Shown: piece after piece, positions 8,760-19,268 of the stretch
Position numbering within the stretch: position 1 is the stretch's first letter
Layout of the letters: every line of letters starts with the position of its first letter
NCBI GenBank assembly: GCA_012295275.1
Contig: CM022679.1
Coordinates: 5,736,157-5,800,156, forward strand
Reading direction: 5' to 3'
DNA length: 64,000 nucleotides
Source of the DNA: Chrysomallon squamiferum
Taxonomy: Eukaryota > Mollusca > Gastropoda > Neomphalida > Peltospiridae
Notes under the pieces: generated by a model
Database searches by the model: none
What the model saw: only the letters and a program-made list of their open reading frames with translations
Told to the model about the DNA's origin: nothing
Translations under genes and position numbers: made by a program

Positions 8760-9265
8760 ATTCAAGTAACGCATCCCCTAATCCCTTGCAATCCCCCCGA
8801 AATAGATATTACGTCAGACGCTATATTCTCTGCATTTACAAGGAATACGAAACCGTGAACATTTTTAACAAACACATGCTACTTTTGTTCTTCTTTTTTT
8901 ACTTTAATTATAAATTGATATTTTTAAAAGAATATATGCTTTGAATTTTGCACATTTTATATTTTTATTACTTAATCGTAACTAAATAACTAAAAAACAC
9001 TGTCAGAAGTAAACTGTTTGTATTAAACAAAGTAAAAACAAAACAAAAAACCTGTAAATTTTATATTATTTTACTTTCTTTGAACAATATCAAGAAAGTT
9101 TCGGCATTATCATGATTATAGAAATATTTTTATATTGTTTTCTTAAAAGGAATCACATCAAAAATACTTTTATACACATATGAGAGAATGATAATGTTAC
9201 AGAAGATTTTAACGCGAAAACGTTTCAACGAAAAAAAACAAGTCCTTGTTGTCGACGCCATTGCT
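8760..9265 (+). repeat. Direct repeat R, copy 2 (lacking the TATA unit)
   Basis: This segment is collinear with 6150-6652, including ATTACGTCA at 8808-8816 and GTTGTCGACGCCATTGCT ending at 9265. Immediately afterwards it continues, after an extra AAATAATA, with GTTAAATAATAATAAAAT, the sequence found at 7151 in copy 1. The 500 bp holding the TATA box and the histone-type 3' end in copy 1 are therefore absent here. Confidence 0.9.
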
Positions 9266-9269
9266 AAAT

Positions 9270-10086
9270 AATAGTTAAATAATAATAAAATAAAGACTAA
9301 TAAATAATCTAATTATGATACTAATAAATAATACAGTTACGATGATGATAAATAATTATAGGCAAATAAAATAAAATAAATAACAATTACCAATAATAAT
9401 AGTAATAAAAAGAAATAATATAATTATGATAATAATAATTAATACTAATAATTGTATAATGGTAAATAATATATTTAAGATAATAATAAATAATTGTGAT
9501 ACATAAAATAAGGAAATAAATAAATTAAATAATTATTAGTACTAAAAATATTTATAATAATAATATAATTATTTGTAATAATAAAAAAGTATACTACAGA
9601 AGCAAATAAATAAATAGAATAAAATAAATAAATATTTAGTACTAAGAAAGTTATAAAATAAATAATAACAAAAGACTGGGGGCGGAATGAAACAGAATGA
9701 AAAGTCCAAACTGAAGAAGGCAAACATTTAAGTAAATAAACAAAAATAATAAATAAAATAAAATAAATAAATAAACAAATAAAAAAAACAACTAAAAATG
9801 ATAAATAAATAAATAAATAATAAATAAAAATTATAATAAAAATAATAATAATATAAATAGTAACACAAAATATTTAAAAAAAAGAAAGAAAGAAAGAAAA
9901 TTATTTGACCACATTTTCTAAAGCCCATAAGTGTGTGTATTATATTTCATTTCTTAATCTGTTCTAAAATACTAAAGATCAAAGATTAATTTATTGTGGA
10001 GGTTGTTAAAAATAAATATCTTCATTATAAAATAATAAAAATAATCAATAGTGACATGTAATAAGTAGTATGTAATAACAAAAAAA

Positions 10087-10138
<52 letters not shown>

Positions 10139-10860
10139 AAAATATATATCTGATGGGAGTATTGAGAATGTGAGAAATACATGCAAAAGAACCTTACTTC
10201 ATTCCATGACCTCATAACAGGATAATGAATGGACCATTTCAGTATATAGAGACAAATATCTTCATGTGCATTTTGTTTTGTTATGTAGGAACCAACTATC
10301 TTGAATATCAACAATATCACACTTGAAGATGGTTCCAGAATCAACAAAAGTTGTAAATATATATACAAAAGAAATTTTCATAATAATAAATAAATTTTAG
10401 TTCAAAATATTAAAAAACAGAAGTACTTTTTCATTTTTTGTGCACTTCAGAAGTGATAACTGTGAATGACAAGTGATTGATGTATTGTGCACCCACCCCT
10501 GATTTAATATATAAGTAAAAACAGCAAAATCAAATCAAATAAAACCATTTTTAAATTATTTTATTGAAAAACATTTCATTAAAAATTTCTCACTTTAAAA
10601 ATAAATTAAAATAAAAAACCATTTTTTAATATTTTAATACTAAATTCTGCAATTTTGAAATAAGAAATTATTAACAGATGGATATTTATTTCTTGTCTTT
10701 TAAATTAAAATTAAGACTAAGATTAAGAAGTTTCCACAAACCTTTTTTTAAAATAGCTTGCACATTTTAATATAATCGTTTGATTTCATCATCATTTAGA
10801 CTATTTATTTATTCATTTATTTTTTGAGATAATACTGCATGGATTACTTGATATTTGTTT
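9270..10860. other. A-rich low-complexity DNA
   Basis: AAT, AAAT and AAAC repeats dominate from 9270 to 9900. A 48-bp pure (ATT)n array occupies 10091-10137. From 10140 to 10800 the sequence is AT-rich and unremarkable. Reading frames here are Tyr/Phe/Ile/Leu-rich artefacts. Confidence 0.7.
10091..10137 (+). repeat. (ATT)n microsatellite
   Basis: About 15 perfect ATT repeats. Confidence 0.97.
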
Positions 10861-10864
10861 TATG

Positions 10865-11080
10865 TTCTGTACCTTTGGTGAACAGTCCCCCAGAACTCAG
10901 TTTTCAAGTACGAGTTCCGTATTATCCACTCTTCAGGTGGGGGTGTCATCACTCACCAGGTGACTCACTGTGGCTCCATTCAAGGTACAGAGATGAATTT
11001 CAAGGAGTCTTGAGGGAACAGCAAGGAATAATCAAGGCTGTCTGTCCCACTGCCAAATTGTAGTGTCCCGTTCAAATACT
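10865..11080 (+). other. Composition island with a 74-codon open frame
   Basis: About 200 bp of near-balanced base composition lies within AT-rich DNA. A + frame (10839-11063) reads through PPELSFQ, GCHHSPGDSLW and REQQGIIKAVCP without low-complexity residues. The product is not recognised. It could be a transposon remnant or a decayed exon. The inverted pair TCACTCACC / GGTGACTCA at about 10951-10969 adds a small palindrome. Confidence 0.25.
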
Positions 11081-11099
11081 GAAGCACCTCCACATTGCA

Positions 11100-11600
11100 A
11101 TATCAAACTACTTTATTTATTTATTTATTTATTTTTATCTACTTGTTTTTGTTTTATATGTATTCATTTATTTACTTTTTTTTATATTTATTTCCTTACA
11201 TACTTATTTATTTATTTATTTATTTATTAGTTGTTGGGGTTTTTTTTTCATGTTGTTGTTTTGGTTTTTTGTGGGGTTTTGGTGGTTTTTGGGGAGTATT
11301 TTTTCTCATTGTTGGAATTTGATTAATTCATTTATTCATTTAATTAAGATTTATTTATCTCATTTATTTTACATTTATTTATTTATTATTTGGGATAGTG
11401 TTCCATGCGTTAGTTGTAATCAAATTCTAACAAACAAAAAACTAACAAATAAATCAATAAATAAATAAAATAATAATAAATAAATAAATAAATAAGCAAA
11501 TAAATAAATAAATAAATACATATAAAATAAAATAAGTAGATAAAAATAAATAAATAAATAAAATATTAAACTAAAAAAGCACACAAAATAAATAATAAAT
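11100..11600. repeat. TTTA / AAAT simple-repeat stretch
   Basis: (TTTA)n tracts lie at about 11110-11230, a G/T-rich patch at 11235-11300, and (AAAT)n from 11445 to 11560. The strand on which T predominates switches near 11430. Confidence 0.85.
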
Positions 11601-11619
11601 AAAAGAAAGAAAAAAGCAA

Positions 11620-11950
11620 TGTTACATGGTCTAAGGGAGACAACTCTAATTTATTAACATTTTTTTTATCTTCGGTTTATTGCTTTATTTGCTAAAATAA
11701 TAATTCATATTTATTTACTTTTTCTTTGCCCCACAGTATTTAATACCATTAAGATATTTAGGAAACATAAAGCAAATTAAGAATAGAAAAACTAATTTAT
11801 TAAATAATTCAATTTATTAATAGTAATATCCTAATTATTTTCACGGTAATACAAATAGCGATAAAAGTGAATCTAACTTTTTTACGTTAAAAAATTATGT
11901 ATATAATTATAATCCATCAGTGAATAGAAATAGGAACAGTTTCATTTTAC
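11620..11950 (+). repeat. Foldback-family unit, partial copy A
   Basis: The unit starts TGGTCTAAGGGAGACAACTC and continues with blocks shared with 12425-12920, including TTTAATACCATTAAGATAT, CATAAAGCAAATTAA and TATAATCCATCAGTGA. It lacks about 180 bp that copy B carries after the first motif. Confidence 0.85.
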
Positions 11951-11956
11951 AAGTAT

Positions 11957-11960
<4 letters not shown>

Positions 11961-12022
<62 letters not shown>
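11961..12022 (+). repeat. (AAT)n microsatellite
   Basis: About 20 AAT repeats directly abut the left side of the foldback copy at 12030. Confidence 0.97.
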
Positions 12023-12024
<2 letters not shown>

Positions 12025-12029
12025 CCTGA

Positions 12030-12247
12030 ACAAATGGTTAACTTGTTTTTAGCAAAAGGAATTCTGAATAAAATTAAATGCAGTGGAACATGAAACGATA
12101 TTTCGCCTAAGTGCAAAGATATTTGGTCACCAGAAGCAGTGGACGAACAAATTTTTCGCTTTACGGTGTAAGGGAAATAACTCTAGATAAACACAAATAT
12201 TTAAGGCGGTTAGAGTTGTCTCTGTTAGACTATGTAACATATAGCTT
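12030..12247 (+). mobile_element. Foldback / MITE-like element, + orientation
   Basis: The element contains CAGTGGAACAT, CTAAGTGCAAAGA(T/A)AT, GTCACCAG and TCGCTTTACGGTGTAAGGG, followed by an internal hairpin pairing GTAAGGGAAATAACTCT with AGAGTTGTCTCTGTTAGAC across a short loop. The reverse complement of 12965-13215 matches it in the same order. It encodes no protein. It looks like a non-autonomous foldback element. Confidence 0.75.
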
Positions 12248-12266
12248 TATTATTATGATGATGATG

Positions 12267-12329
<63 letters not shown>
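12248..12329 (+). repeat. (ATT)n microsatellite
   Basis: About 25 ATT repeats, with an ATG-rich start, directly abut the right side of the foldback copy. Together with the (AAT)n at 11961 they form complementary flanks. Confidence 0.97.
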
Positions 12330-12419
12330 AATAAACAAGTTTTAATCCAGGTTCTGTTTTTCTGACAAAGTTTCTTATATTTCTACATAAAAAAAAAGAT
12401 GCCAAATAGAAAAACCCAT

Positions 12420-12964
12420 TGATATGTGGTCTAAGGGAGACAACTCCAATTTATTTACTGTATTTTTATCTTGAGTCATTTCCCTAATACTATAAATAGA
12501 AAGGTTTTGTTCTTTTACTATTTTTAGTATTAATCTGGGGAACCAGATTTCATTCTATTTTAACATTTAATGCACTAGTGACTAAATTTCGTATCATTTT
12601 TGCAAAGTATATTTTTTTCTCTGATATATTTTATTACTTTCTTTACTAAAATAATAATTAATATTTATTCAGTTTTTCTTTACCCACAATATTTAATACC
12701 ATTAAGATATTGAGAAAACATAAAGCAAATTAAAAATAGTGAAACTGTAATTTGTTAAATAATATAATTTAGTAGTAGTAATATCGTAATTATTTTCGTG
12801 GTAATACAAATAGTGATAAAAGCGAATCTACCTTTTTTCTTTAAATTTAATTATCTGTGTTAAAAAAAAAATTATATATTTAATTATAATCCATCAGTGA
12901 TTAAAAACAGAAACAGTTTCATATTTCAATATGAAAAATTAAACTAATAATAAAATATATAAAA
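12420..12964 (+). repeat. Foldback-family unit, copy B
   Basis: This unit is a direct repeat of 11620-11950 with an extra segment of about 180 bp at roughly 12465-12640 (TTGAGTCATTTCCCTAAT... to TAGTGACTAAATTTC). The extra segment matches part of the inverted element at 13020-13160. The family is therefore made of repeated units of roughly 540 bp with different deletions. Confidence 0.8.
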
Positions 12965-13215
12965 AGATGTGCGCATTATATGGTCTAAGAGAGACAACTC
13001 TTATCGCCTTAAACATTTGTTTTTATCTTGAGTTATTTCCCTTAGACCGTAAAGCGACAAAATTTGTTCTACTATTTTTAACATTAATTTGAGGTAGTAG
13101 AATTCATTTCTTTTAGATATCATTCACTGGTGACTAAATTTCTTTGCACTTAGACGAAGTATCTTTTTATGTTCCACTGTATTTAATTTATATTTGCTAA
13201 AAATAAGTCAACCAT
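12965..13215 (-). mobile_element. Foldback / MITE-like element, - orientation
   Basis: This is the reverse-oriented partner of 12030-12247. It holds TGGTCTAAGAGAGACAACTC followed by TTGAGTTATTTCCCTTAGACC, which pair with each other, then GTGACTAAATTTCTTTGCAC and TGTTCCACTGTATTTAATT. It makes a large inverted repeat with 12030-12247, with about 720 bp between the arms. Confidence 0.75.
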
Positions 13216-13312
13216 TTATTCAGGTATTTATTTATTTTTTTATTTTTTTATTTTTTTTTTTTATGTTTTATTTTTTTTTTTTTTTATTTTTTTTTTTTTT
13301 TTTTTTTTTTTT
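13216..13312 (+). repeat. Poly-T-rich tract
   Basis: This is a nearly uninterrupted T tract with scattered A and one G. Confidence 0.95.
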
Positions 13313-13489
13313 ATTATACTACAACTAGCACCGGATATTATGTTTATAACACGATTTTACAGTCCATTATTTTCTGTCGATACAGACGACATCTGTACAA
13401 CAATCATAAAGAAGAAAGGAAAAACTTAAAAAATAAAAATAAAAAATAATAAAATAATAAAATAAAGAAACAAAGAAATAATAAAGCCC

Positions 13490-13990
13490 TATTACTCTAT
13501 TAGTAATAATAAGGAAAAGCTATCCAGCTGCACATAGCGAAAGAAATTCGCGCACCGAGGGTGACTGAATGGAAATAATGGAAGTTGGAATGGGTCAAAA
13601 TGAACCCAGCATATCCAGGATATCGCAGTAAGTGAAAACAAAGCACACTGCAGAGGGTCTCAGGTAGAACAGACGCAGACGACAAATCTCGGTGCGCACA
13701 ACTGATGACATCTGCGCAGCGGGTGGCAAGAGGCATTAAACACGTTTTTGACGAAGGGAAACAGTTTATGCAACGTCAACAGAATGGGAGATAAACCAGA
13801 CTTAAGAAAATCACGGTGCGCTTATGAAATTAAATATGCGAACCGAATTATCAAATTCCAGAGGATGAAACCTCCTTCAAAACAGTGAACAAAAGAAACA
13901 TTCTCTGTACTATAAAAAGAGAGTGAATGTCGGCCATCGTGATAATAAAACGTGGATAGCGTTAGAATGAAACATCTGCACATCAAACTG
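13490..13990 (+). repeat. Diverged relative of the 1.9-3 kb hairpin array, with downstream TATA
   Basis: Several degenerate hairpin cores are present: CGGTGCGCAC...TGCGCAGCGG near 13692-13724 and CGGTGCGCTT...ATGCGAACCG near 13823-13855, the latter followed by GAGGATGAAACC, comparable to GGATGAACCC in the array. GC content and CpG frequency are far above the surroundings. TATAAAAA lies at 13911-13918, followed by a CpG-containing segment. The 78-codon - frame (13500-13736) is not recognised. Confidence 0.45.
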
Positions 13991-14400
13991 AGTTTATTTA
14001 TTTATTTATTTGTTTATGTTTAACAAGTTTATTTTTAAATGTCTTTTATAATAATTAACTTTAATATATAGAGATACACGCATGCATGCATACCTAAATA
14101 CATACATTCATTCAAACATTAATACATACATGCAAACATTTATAAATAAAAACAGTGTGTGTGTATGTGTGTTTATGTGTGTATGTATGTATGTATGTAC
14201 AAAAATACATACATAAATTAAAAAAGAGAGAACTATATCAATTTATTTATTTCTATCTGTCTATAAAATGAATCAGTTCTAGAAAATATGTTTTCAATCC
14301 AGTCCCTAAAATATTTATTTAAATCTCAATGTCAAGTATAATTAAATGCTTCAGTGTCATTATATATAAAATTTTAAAATGTTATTGATCACACAACCTT
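13990..14400. repeat. ATTT / GTAT / CATA simple-repeat stretch
   Basis: (TTTA)n lies at about 13992-14015, CATA/CATGCA repeats at 14075-14135, and TGTG / (GTAT)n at 14155-14200. The rest is AT-rich without a gene. Confidence 0.85.
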
Positions 14401-14409
14401 TATTTTCCC

Positions 14410-14410
<1 letters not shown>

Positions 14411-14485
<75 letters not shown>
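14411..14485 (+). repeat. (TC)n microsatellite 1
   Basis: 75 bp of perfect TC. It is the first of three similar CT tracts within 2 kb. Confidence 0.98.
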
Positions 14486-14487
<2 letters not shown>

Positions 14488-14651
14488 TACTAAATTTGTT
14501 TTACCGGCGAGTTTGGTGGATAGAATACGCGATGAACTATGATACATTACAGAATCAGTCCTTCTCAGAAGAGTTGTTTAGAACATTTCTGATTCCAACG
14601 AGTGCTCTACGACATTTTCAAAAAGGATGTGGAACGTGTTTTCCTATCTAA
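14486..14651 (+). other. Composition island after the CT tract
   Basis: About 165 bp with CpG dinucleotides and an open + frame (LLNLFYRRVWWIEYAMNYD..., stop at 14651). The product is not recognised. It may be a relic of an exon or a transposon. Confidence 0.2.
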
Positions 14652-15159
14652 AGAAAGATTGATTTAATAGATCCCTTACTCTATTTGGCTTTTAGCTTTC
14701 TCTATCTCTATCTGTATGATCCTTAATCGTAATAATAATATTGACATTAAATTTAACACTGCAAGATTATTTCTAAGTATATGCATAATATTATATTACC
14801 ACAGCATATAAAATATTGCTATATACGCATAACAGTGTAAAGCTATATATAACAATAGGTATAACCTCGTTCTAATATTGAATCTTTTCACTAGCAATAT
14901 AGAGAATACCATTATCTTTGATAAACCCAGTCATATGGTTTTGTTTGAAATGGGAAATACCTATTGCTGATCAGAATGACAAAAAATTTCATTTATTTTT
15001 CTTTATAACATTTATGTATCATTATTTATTTATCAGCCAAAAATATGTATTTCATTGGTGTTATAAATGTACTACTAAGACTGAGTACAGATTATTAACT
15101 GTAACGAAGGAGTAGAAAAACTTCGGCAGGCTTTCACAACGTCGTCATACTACAGCTTG

Positions 15160-15160
<1 letters not shown>

Positions 15161-15244
<84 letters not shown>
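15161..15244 (+). repeat. (CT)n microsatellite 2
   Basis: 84 bp of perfect CT. Confidence 0.98.
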
Positions 15245-15245
<1 letters not shown>

Positions 15246-15789
15246 GGATATTAGTTCCAGGGGAACCATGTAGTACAGACAAACATTTCACCTTAACACA
15301 TTTCAAACTTTCAGTACACCTGAAAATTCAGGGCACTTGTTTTCAGATGAAAATAAATACAGACATTAATTAAAAACATGATTAGAAAATGTATATAATT
15401 TATGCAGATCTATATAAAAAGCCTTCGTAACATTTCTGTTACAATGTATAAATGCACAAATAAGTTTTCACAAACAAGGCTCACTTCAAAGAAATATGTA
15501 ATACATTGTTTAATCTTAGAAATACAAAATAATAATAAGTTAGGGTAACGCACGCATGCACACGATAGATAACAAAACAAACAACCCCTCCCCATTAAAC
15601 AGATAAAACCGCATCCAAATAGTTAGGGTAGGTATTATTCCAACACCACAGCTATTATTATTATTATTATCTTAAAAAAAAAAAAAAAAAAAAATGATAT
15701 TTTCGATTTGGAAATATATATATATACCATTGTTTATAATTAACTTCCAATGCAAATATCGGTAAACATTCATTTTATTTATTTCAAAA

Positions 15790-15910
15790 TTACGTTGGTG
15801 CCCACTTTTGGTTTTATTCTGCAGAAGATTTCGCGCAAGCGCAGAAAAAGAAATCGCTTGTAATTCCGGTTTGACACCATGCTTGAATGTTTACAGAAGT
15901 CTAAACCTTG
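15790..15910 (+). promoter_or_regulatory. Candidate promoter / first exon
   Basis: A small CpG-containing island includes TCGCGCAAGCGCAGAA (15828-15843), one base off the NRF1-type palindrome GCGCATGCGC. An ATG in good context (CACCATGC, ATG at 15879-15881) is followed by 32 open bases (peptide MLECLQKSKP) up to a GTGAGA donor at 15911. It is flanked by (CT)n tracts at 15161 and 16335. The DNA to the right is often T-rich on this strand and resembles a long intron. No downstream exon could be linked with confidence. Confidence 0.3.
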
Positions 15911-16331
15911 GTGAGACAAAGTTTGTTGATATTCATATTGTGGAGGTGTTTTATTTCAACGGTTGGTTCATATTCATTTGGTCACAATTCCCGGATTAAT
16001 AAGAGACTTCTCAATTTATTAAAGGTATTAGATTGTTTTTGTTTTTTTTTCTTCTTTTGATTTAAAAAATTAGTGTACGAGTTTTATTCGTAAAACAAAC
16101 GTAATAAGAGGTAAAGAGCGAAGGTTGGAACGACAATGTTTTCATGTTTTATGCCATTCTTTTGGAGTAATAATGAATCTAGTTCCAACAGAACGTGCTA
16201 GAAGTAAAGAACATCCCTCTGTGTTCACGTAGTATGTCAAACCGATACACAGACATCTCGTATGTTATGTTGTTACATCGATCCAGGAGAGAAGTATTGG
16301 ATGACCAATTGCCATCGATTTTTGTACGTTA

Positions 16332-16334
<3 letters not shown>

Positions 16335-16413
<79 letters not shown>
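16335..16413 (+). repeat. (CT)n microsatellite 3
   Basis: 79 bp of perfect CT, the third tract of the group. Confidence 0.98.
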
Positions 16414-16416
<3 letters not shown>

Positions 16417-16869
16417 GTCCACAAAAGGCTTACAAATATACATGGTATGAGCTGTCTTGGCTTTTACTGGTGCATACTAATCAAATCATATAAAAGATTC
16501 ATTGAATGGAAGTTATAAATAAAGGAAGACAGTTATCAGAAACAGTAGATAATAATAAAAAAAAAAGTTATGGGTGTACTGTTATAATGGCATAGACTAA
16601 ATAAGTTAAAAAAAACAAAAATTTGTATCAAAAATTGTCAAATATCTTTTGTAATTGTAATAAAAGTTTTAAATTTCACTGTTAGGTCTGCTCAATCATG
16701 TCTGACAGTATTTTTGTTAAAAGTTAACATGAGTGAATCATTTATATGCACTTTGTCATTAGAAATTTATTATATGTCATGCATTTGTTTATATTTTGAC
16801 CTTTTTTCTTCCTTTTTAAAAAACAAAAAACAAAAACATATGCAGGGAAACGAGTACCATAATCTTTTA

Positions 16870-17160
16870 TAAACCATCACAGTGCATTAGTATGAACCAA
16901 AAATAATACTTTTTTTTTTTTTTAAATGTTTGTTTTACAAATGGGCAAACACATATTACAAACTTTCATAAAGCATCATAAAGTACCAGTATGAACTGAA
17001 AATAATACTGGGGTTTTTTTTGGGGGGGTAACCATTTTTTTTTAACATACAGCCAAATACATACCACAAACTTTTGGTGAAGCTTTATAGTACTGGTTTG
17101 AACTGAAAATAATACTGTTATTGATTTTTTATTTTTTATTTTTTATTTATTTTTTATAAA
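16870..17160 (+). repeat. Diverged tandem repeat, period about 105-115 bp
   Basis: Three units share the order: poly-T, CAAA(T/C)ACATA(T/C)(T/C)ACAAACTTT, AGTA(C/T)(C/T)(A/G)GT(A/T)TGAACTGAAAATAATACT. The third ends in (TTTTTA)n. Confidence 0.75.
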
Positions 17161-17429
17161 TACACACCGATACTTACCACAGCCCTTGATCCACTGGTCA
17201 CTTCTTTAACTACAAAGGAATTGCTTTGATCTTTGTTTTTTAGATTGTATGTGGCAGGTTAAATGTTTTTGAACATCATGTGTGTGCTGTTCCACTGACT
17301 GAGGACGATCATTTCATTAACAGACAGTAATGGAATTAAAACATAAAATTGGTTTCAACATTATTCTGATCTGCATTAAGCAGATTAAATCAGAACTTCA
17401 TCAAATACAGAAATAGAAGCAGGCATTAA

Positions 17430-17453
17430 AAAAAAAAAAAAAAAAAAAAAAAA
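17430..17453 (+). repeat. Poly-A tract
   Basis: About 24 A. It may be a retroposon tail, although no matching body was identified. Confidence 0.9.
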
Positions 17454-17639
17454 TGTAATGAGTCATTCACTGCACACATCAATAAATTTGTGGAAGCAAC
17501 AGAGTAAATTTTCAATTGATATGTTTCCTGGTTATTTATTTATTTAGTACCTAGTGTTTTATTCTGCTGTTATATATAGCATGCAATAAAAATGTAAATA
17601 AGATTTGTTCATTGGTTATGTTGTATTCAAAATGAAGAA

Positions 17640-17870
17640 AATGGATTGTAGGACACTAGAGTACTATTGTACTTAGTTCTGACCAGTCACAGGATCAATT
17701 CTCCTTGATCTTGTAAATAGATCATTTCCTCTTTCCACTAGTGCTCCATTTTTGTAGTCTCAGTGTGAGTTTTTCAGCCTCTGGGAGTGAGTCTGTATGA
17801 GACACCTTCCTGCTAATGAAAAAGATTGGTTCATAGAATGAAAGCAGTTCTACTTTCATCTTACTGTTGT
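17640..17870 (+). mobile_element. Diverged SINE-family copy A
   Basis: ATTGTAGGACACTAGAGTAC, TGACCAGTCACAGGATCAAT (degenerate B box GGATCAAT), then CCTTCCTGCTAATGA and TTGGTTCATAGAATGA parallel the order in copies at 18895, 32727 and 54299. No coding potential is seen. Confidence 0.4.
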
Positions 17871-18065
17871 GTGTGTGATCTGTGTGTGTGTAAACATTAG
17901 ATGTATTGAGATTATGTATAGCAAACATGGTAGTTTGTCCTTATTTATTTTAGGAATGTGACTGACATATTTATTTACATACATGCAGACATGTACATGC
18001 ATACCCAAACATTTGCAGAATGTATTTAATATATATATTAGATACATACATACATACATCTTTCT

Positions 18066-18066
18066 T

Positions 18067-18097
<31 letters not shown>

Positions 18098-18098
18098 G
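18066..18098 (+). repeat. Poly-T tract
   Basis: About 30 T with one interruption, preceded by CTTTCTTT. Confidence 0.95.
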
Positions 18099-18490
18099 TA
18101 ACAGCTAAATTTGTTAAGGTCTTGCATATTTAATGAGTTAACGTCTTGTGCCACAGTGTAAGTGCACTGGGAATAATGCATGTTTGTTACAAGTTCTTTA
18201 TTAAACTTCAGTGCATTTATCAAAATGAGACAGGGCAACAATGCTTTCAGGTTACTTGGGTAAACAGCACAATTTAATGTTAAACTGTTGTTATAGCAAC
18301 ATACAGTGTTAATCACTGCACTCAGGTCTGTTTATTCTGCAGCTTGTCCCAGGCTGCAGTTCCTTGATTTGACTATTTCACTGTATCCTGACAAATAAAC
18401 ATCATTATCACATCAGTTTCTTAGGTTTTAAAGTTGATCTCTGAAAGGTGAGTGAGTGCATGTCGAATGTGTGTGTGTGTGCGTGTGTAA

Positions 18491-18496
<6 letters not shown>

Positions 18497-18534
<38 letters not shown>
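18497..18534 (+). repeat. (GT)n microsatellite
   Basis: About 19 GT repeats, with a shorter imperfect GT tract upstream at 18468-18488. Confidence 0.97.
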
Positions 18535-18541
<7 letters not shown>

Positions 18542-18889
18542 CACACTCGTAAATTATGCACTAACACACACACATATGTTGAAGTTCATTATAAAATCCT
18601 TATGTAATTTAAAAATGTTATAACTTCTGATCTATGCTTGATAAAATTGATCTGTAAAAAAAAAAAGGATAAGAGAAAAGAATTTTTAGATTTTTAAATA
18701 TATTTATTGCTGAGATTCTTAATTTTCAACAGGACCACTGTTAATACAGTGTAATTGAAAATCAGCTGCAAAAGTATTTCCACAACTTCAGAATCATATC
18801 ATGATTTGTATATATTTGTGTGTGTGGTGTGTAAATTGTTTTCTTCACATGTCATGAAATTAGGTGTAGATTGGTGACACACTGCTGGC

Positions 18890-19040
18890 TTTAGACATAA
18901 TGGATTGCAGGATCAGTCTTCATTACACTGCTGATTGGACTGTTTACTATTCTCACCACAGTTCAGTGACTGCATTATCCAGTTCTCTTATCTGCTGTCA
19001 TTGGGTAGATGAATGTAAAAACTTACTTACTGCTAAATTA
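18890..19040 (+). mobile_element. Diverged SINE-family copy B
   Basis: ATGGATTGCAGGATCAGTCTTCATTA near 18900 resembles the B-box region of the family, and GGGTAGATGAATGTAAAAACTTAC...CTGCTAAAT near 19003-19035 resembles the 3' part of copies at 32820 and 54410. It is old and degraded. Confidence 0.4.
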
Positions 19041-19260
19041 ATTTTATAAAATAACTAAATAATTAAATAAATAATATTTAAAAAACATAAATATTAAAAT
19101 AAAATTTTTATTAAAAAAAACAATGTTTGACATGTTATAACTATTAAAATCAAAATATTTAAGAATCATAAAACAACCATTCATTTATTCATCCATGCAT
19201 CCATTTATTTGTTTGTTTGTTCATTCATCTTTTATAATTTTACATATAAAACCTTGAGTA

Positions 19261-19268
19261 TGACGTCA
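19261..19268. promoter_or_regulatory. Perfect CRE palindrome TGACGTCA
   Basis: The full 8-bp cAMP-response-element palindrome is rare in CpG-poor AT-rich DNA. No promoter or exon could be seen next to it, so function is unknown. Confidence 0.35.
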
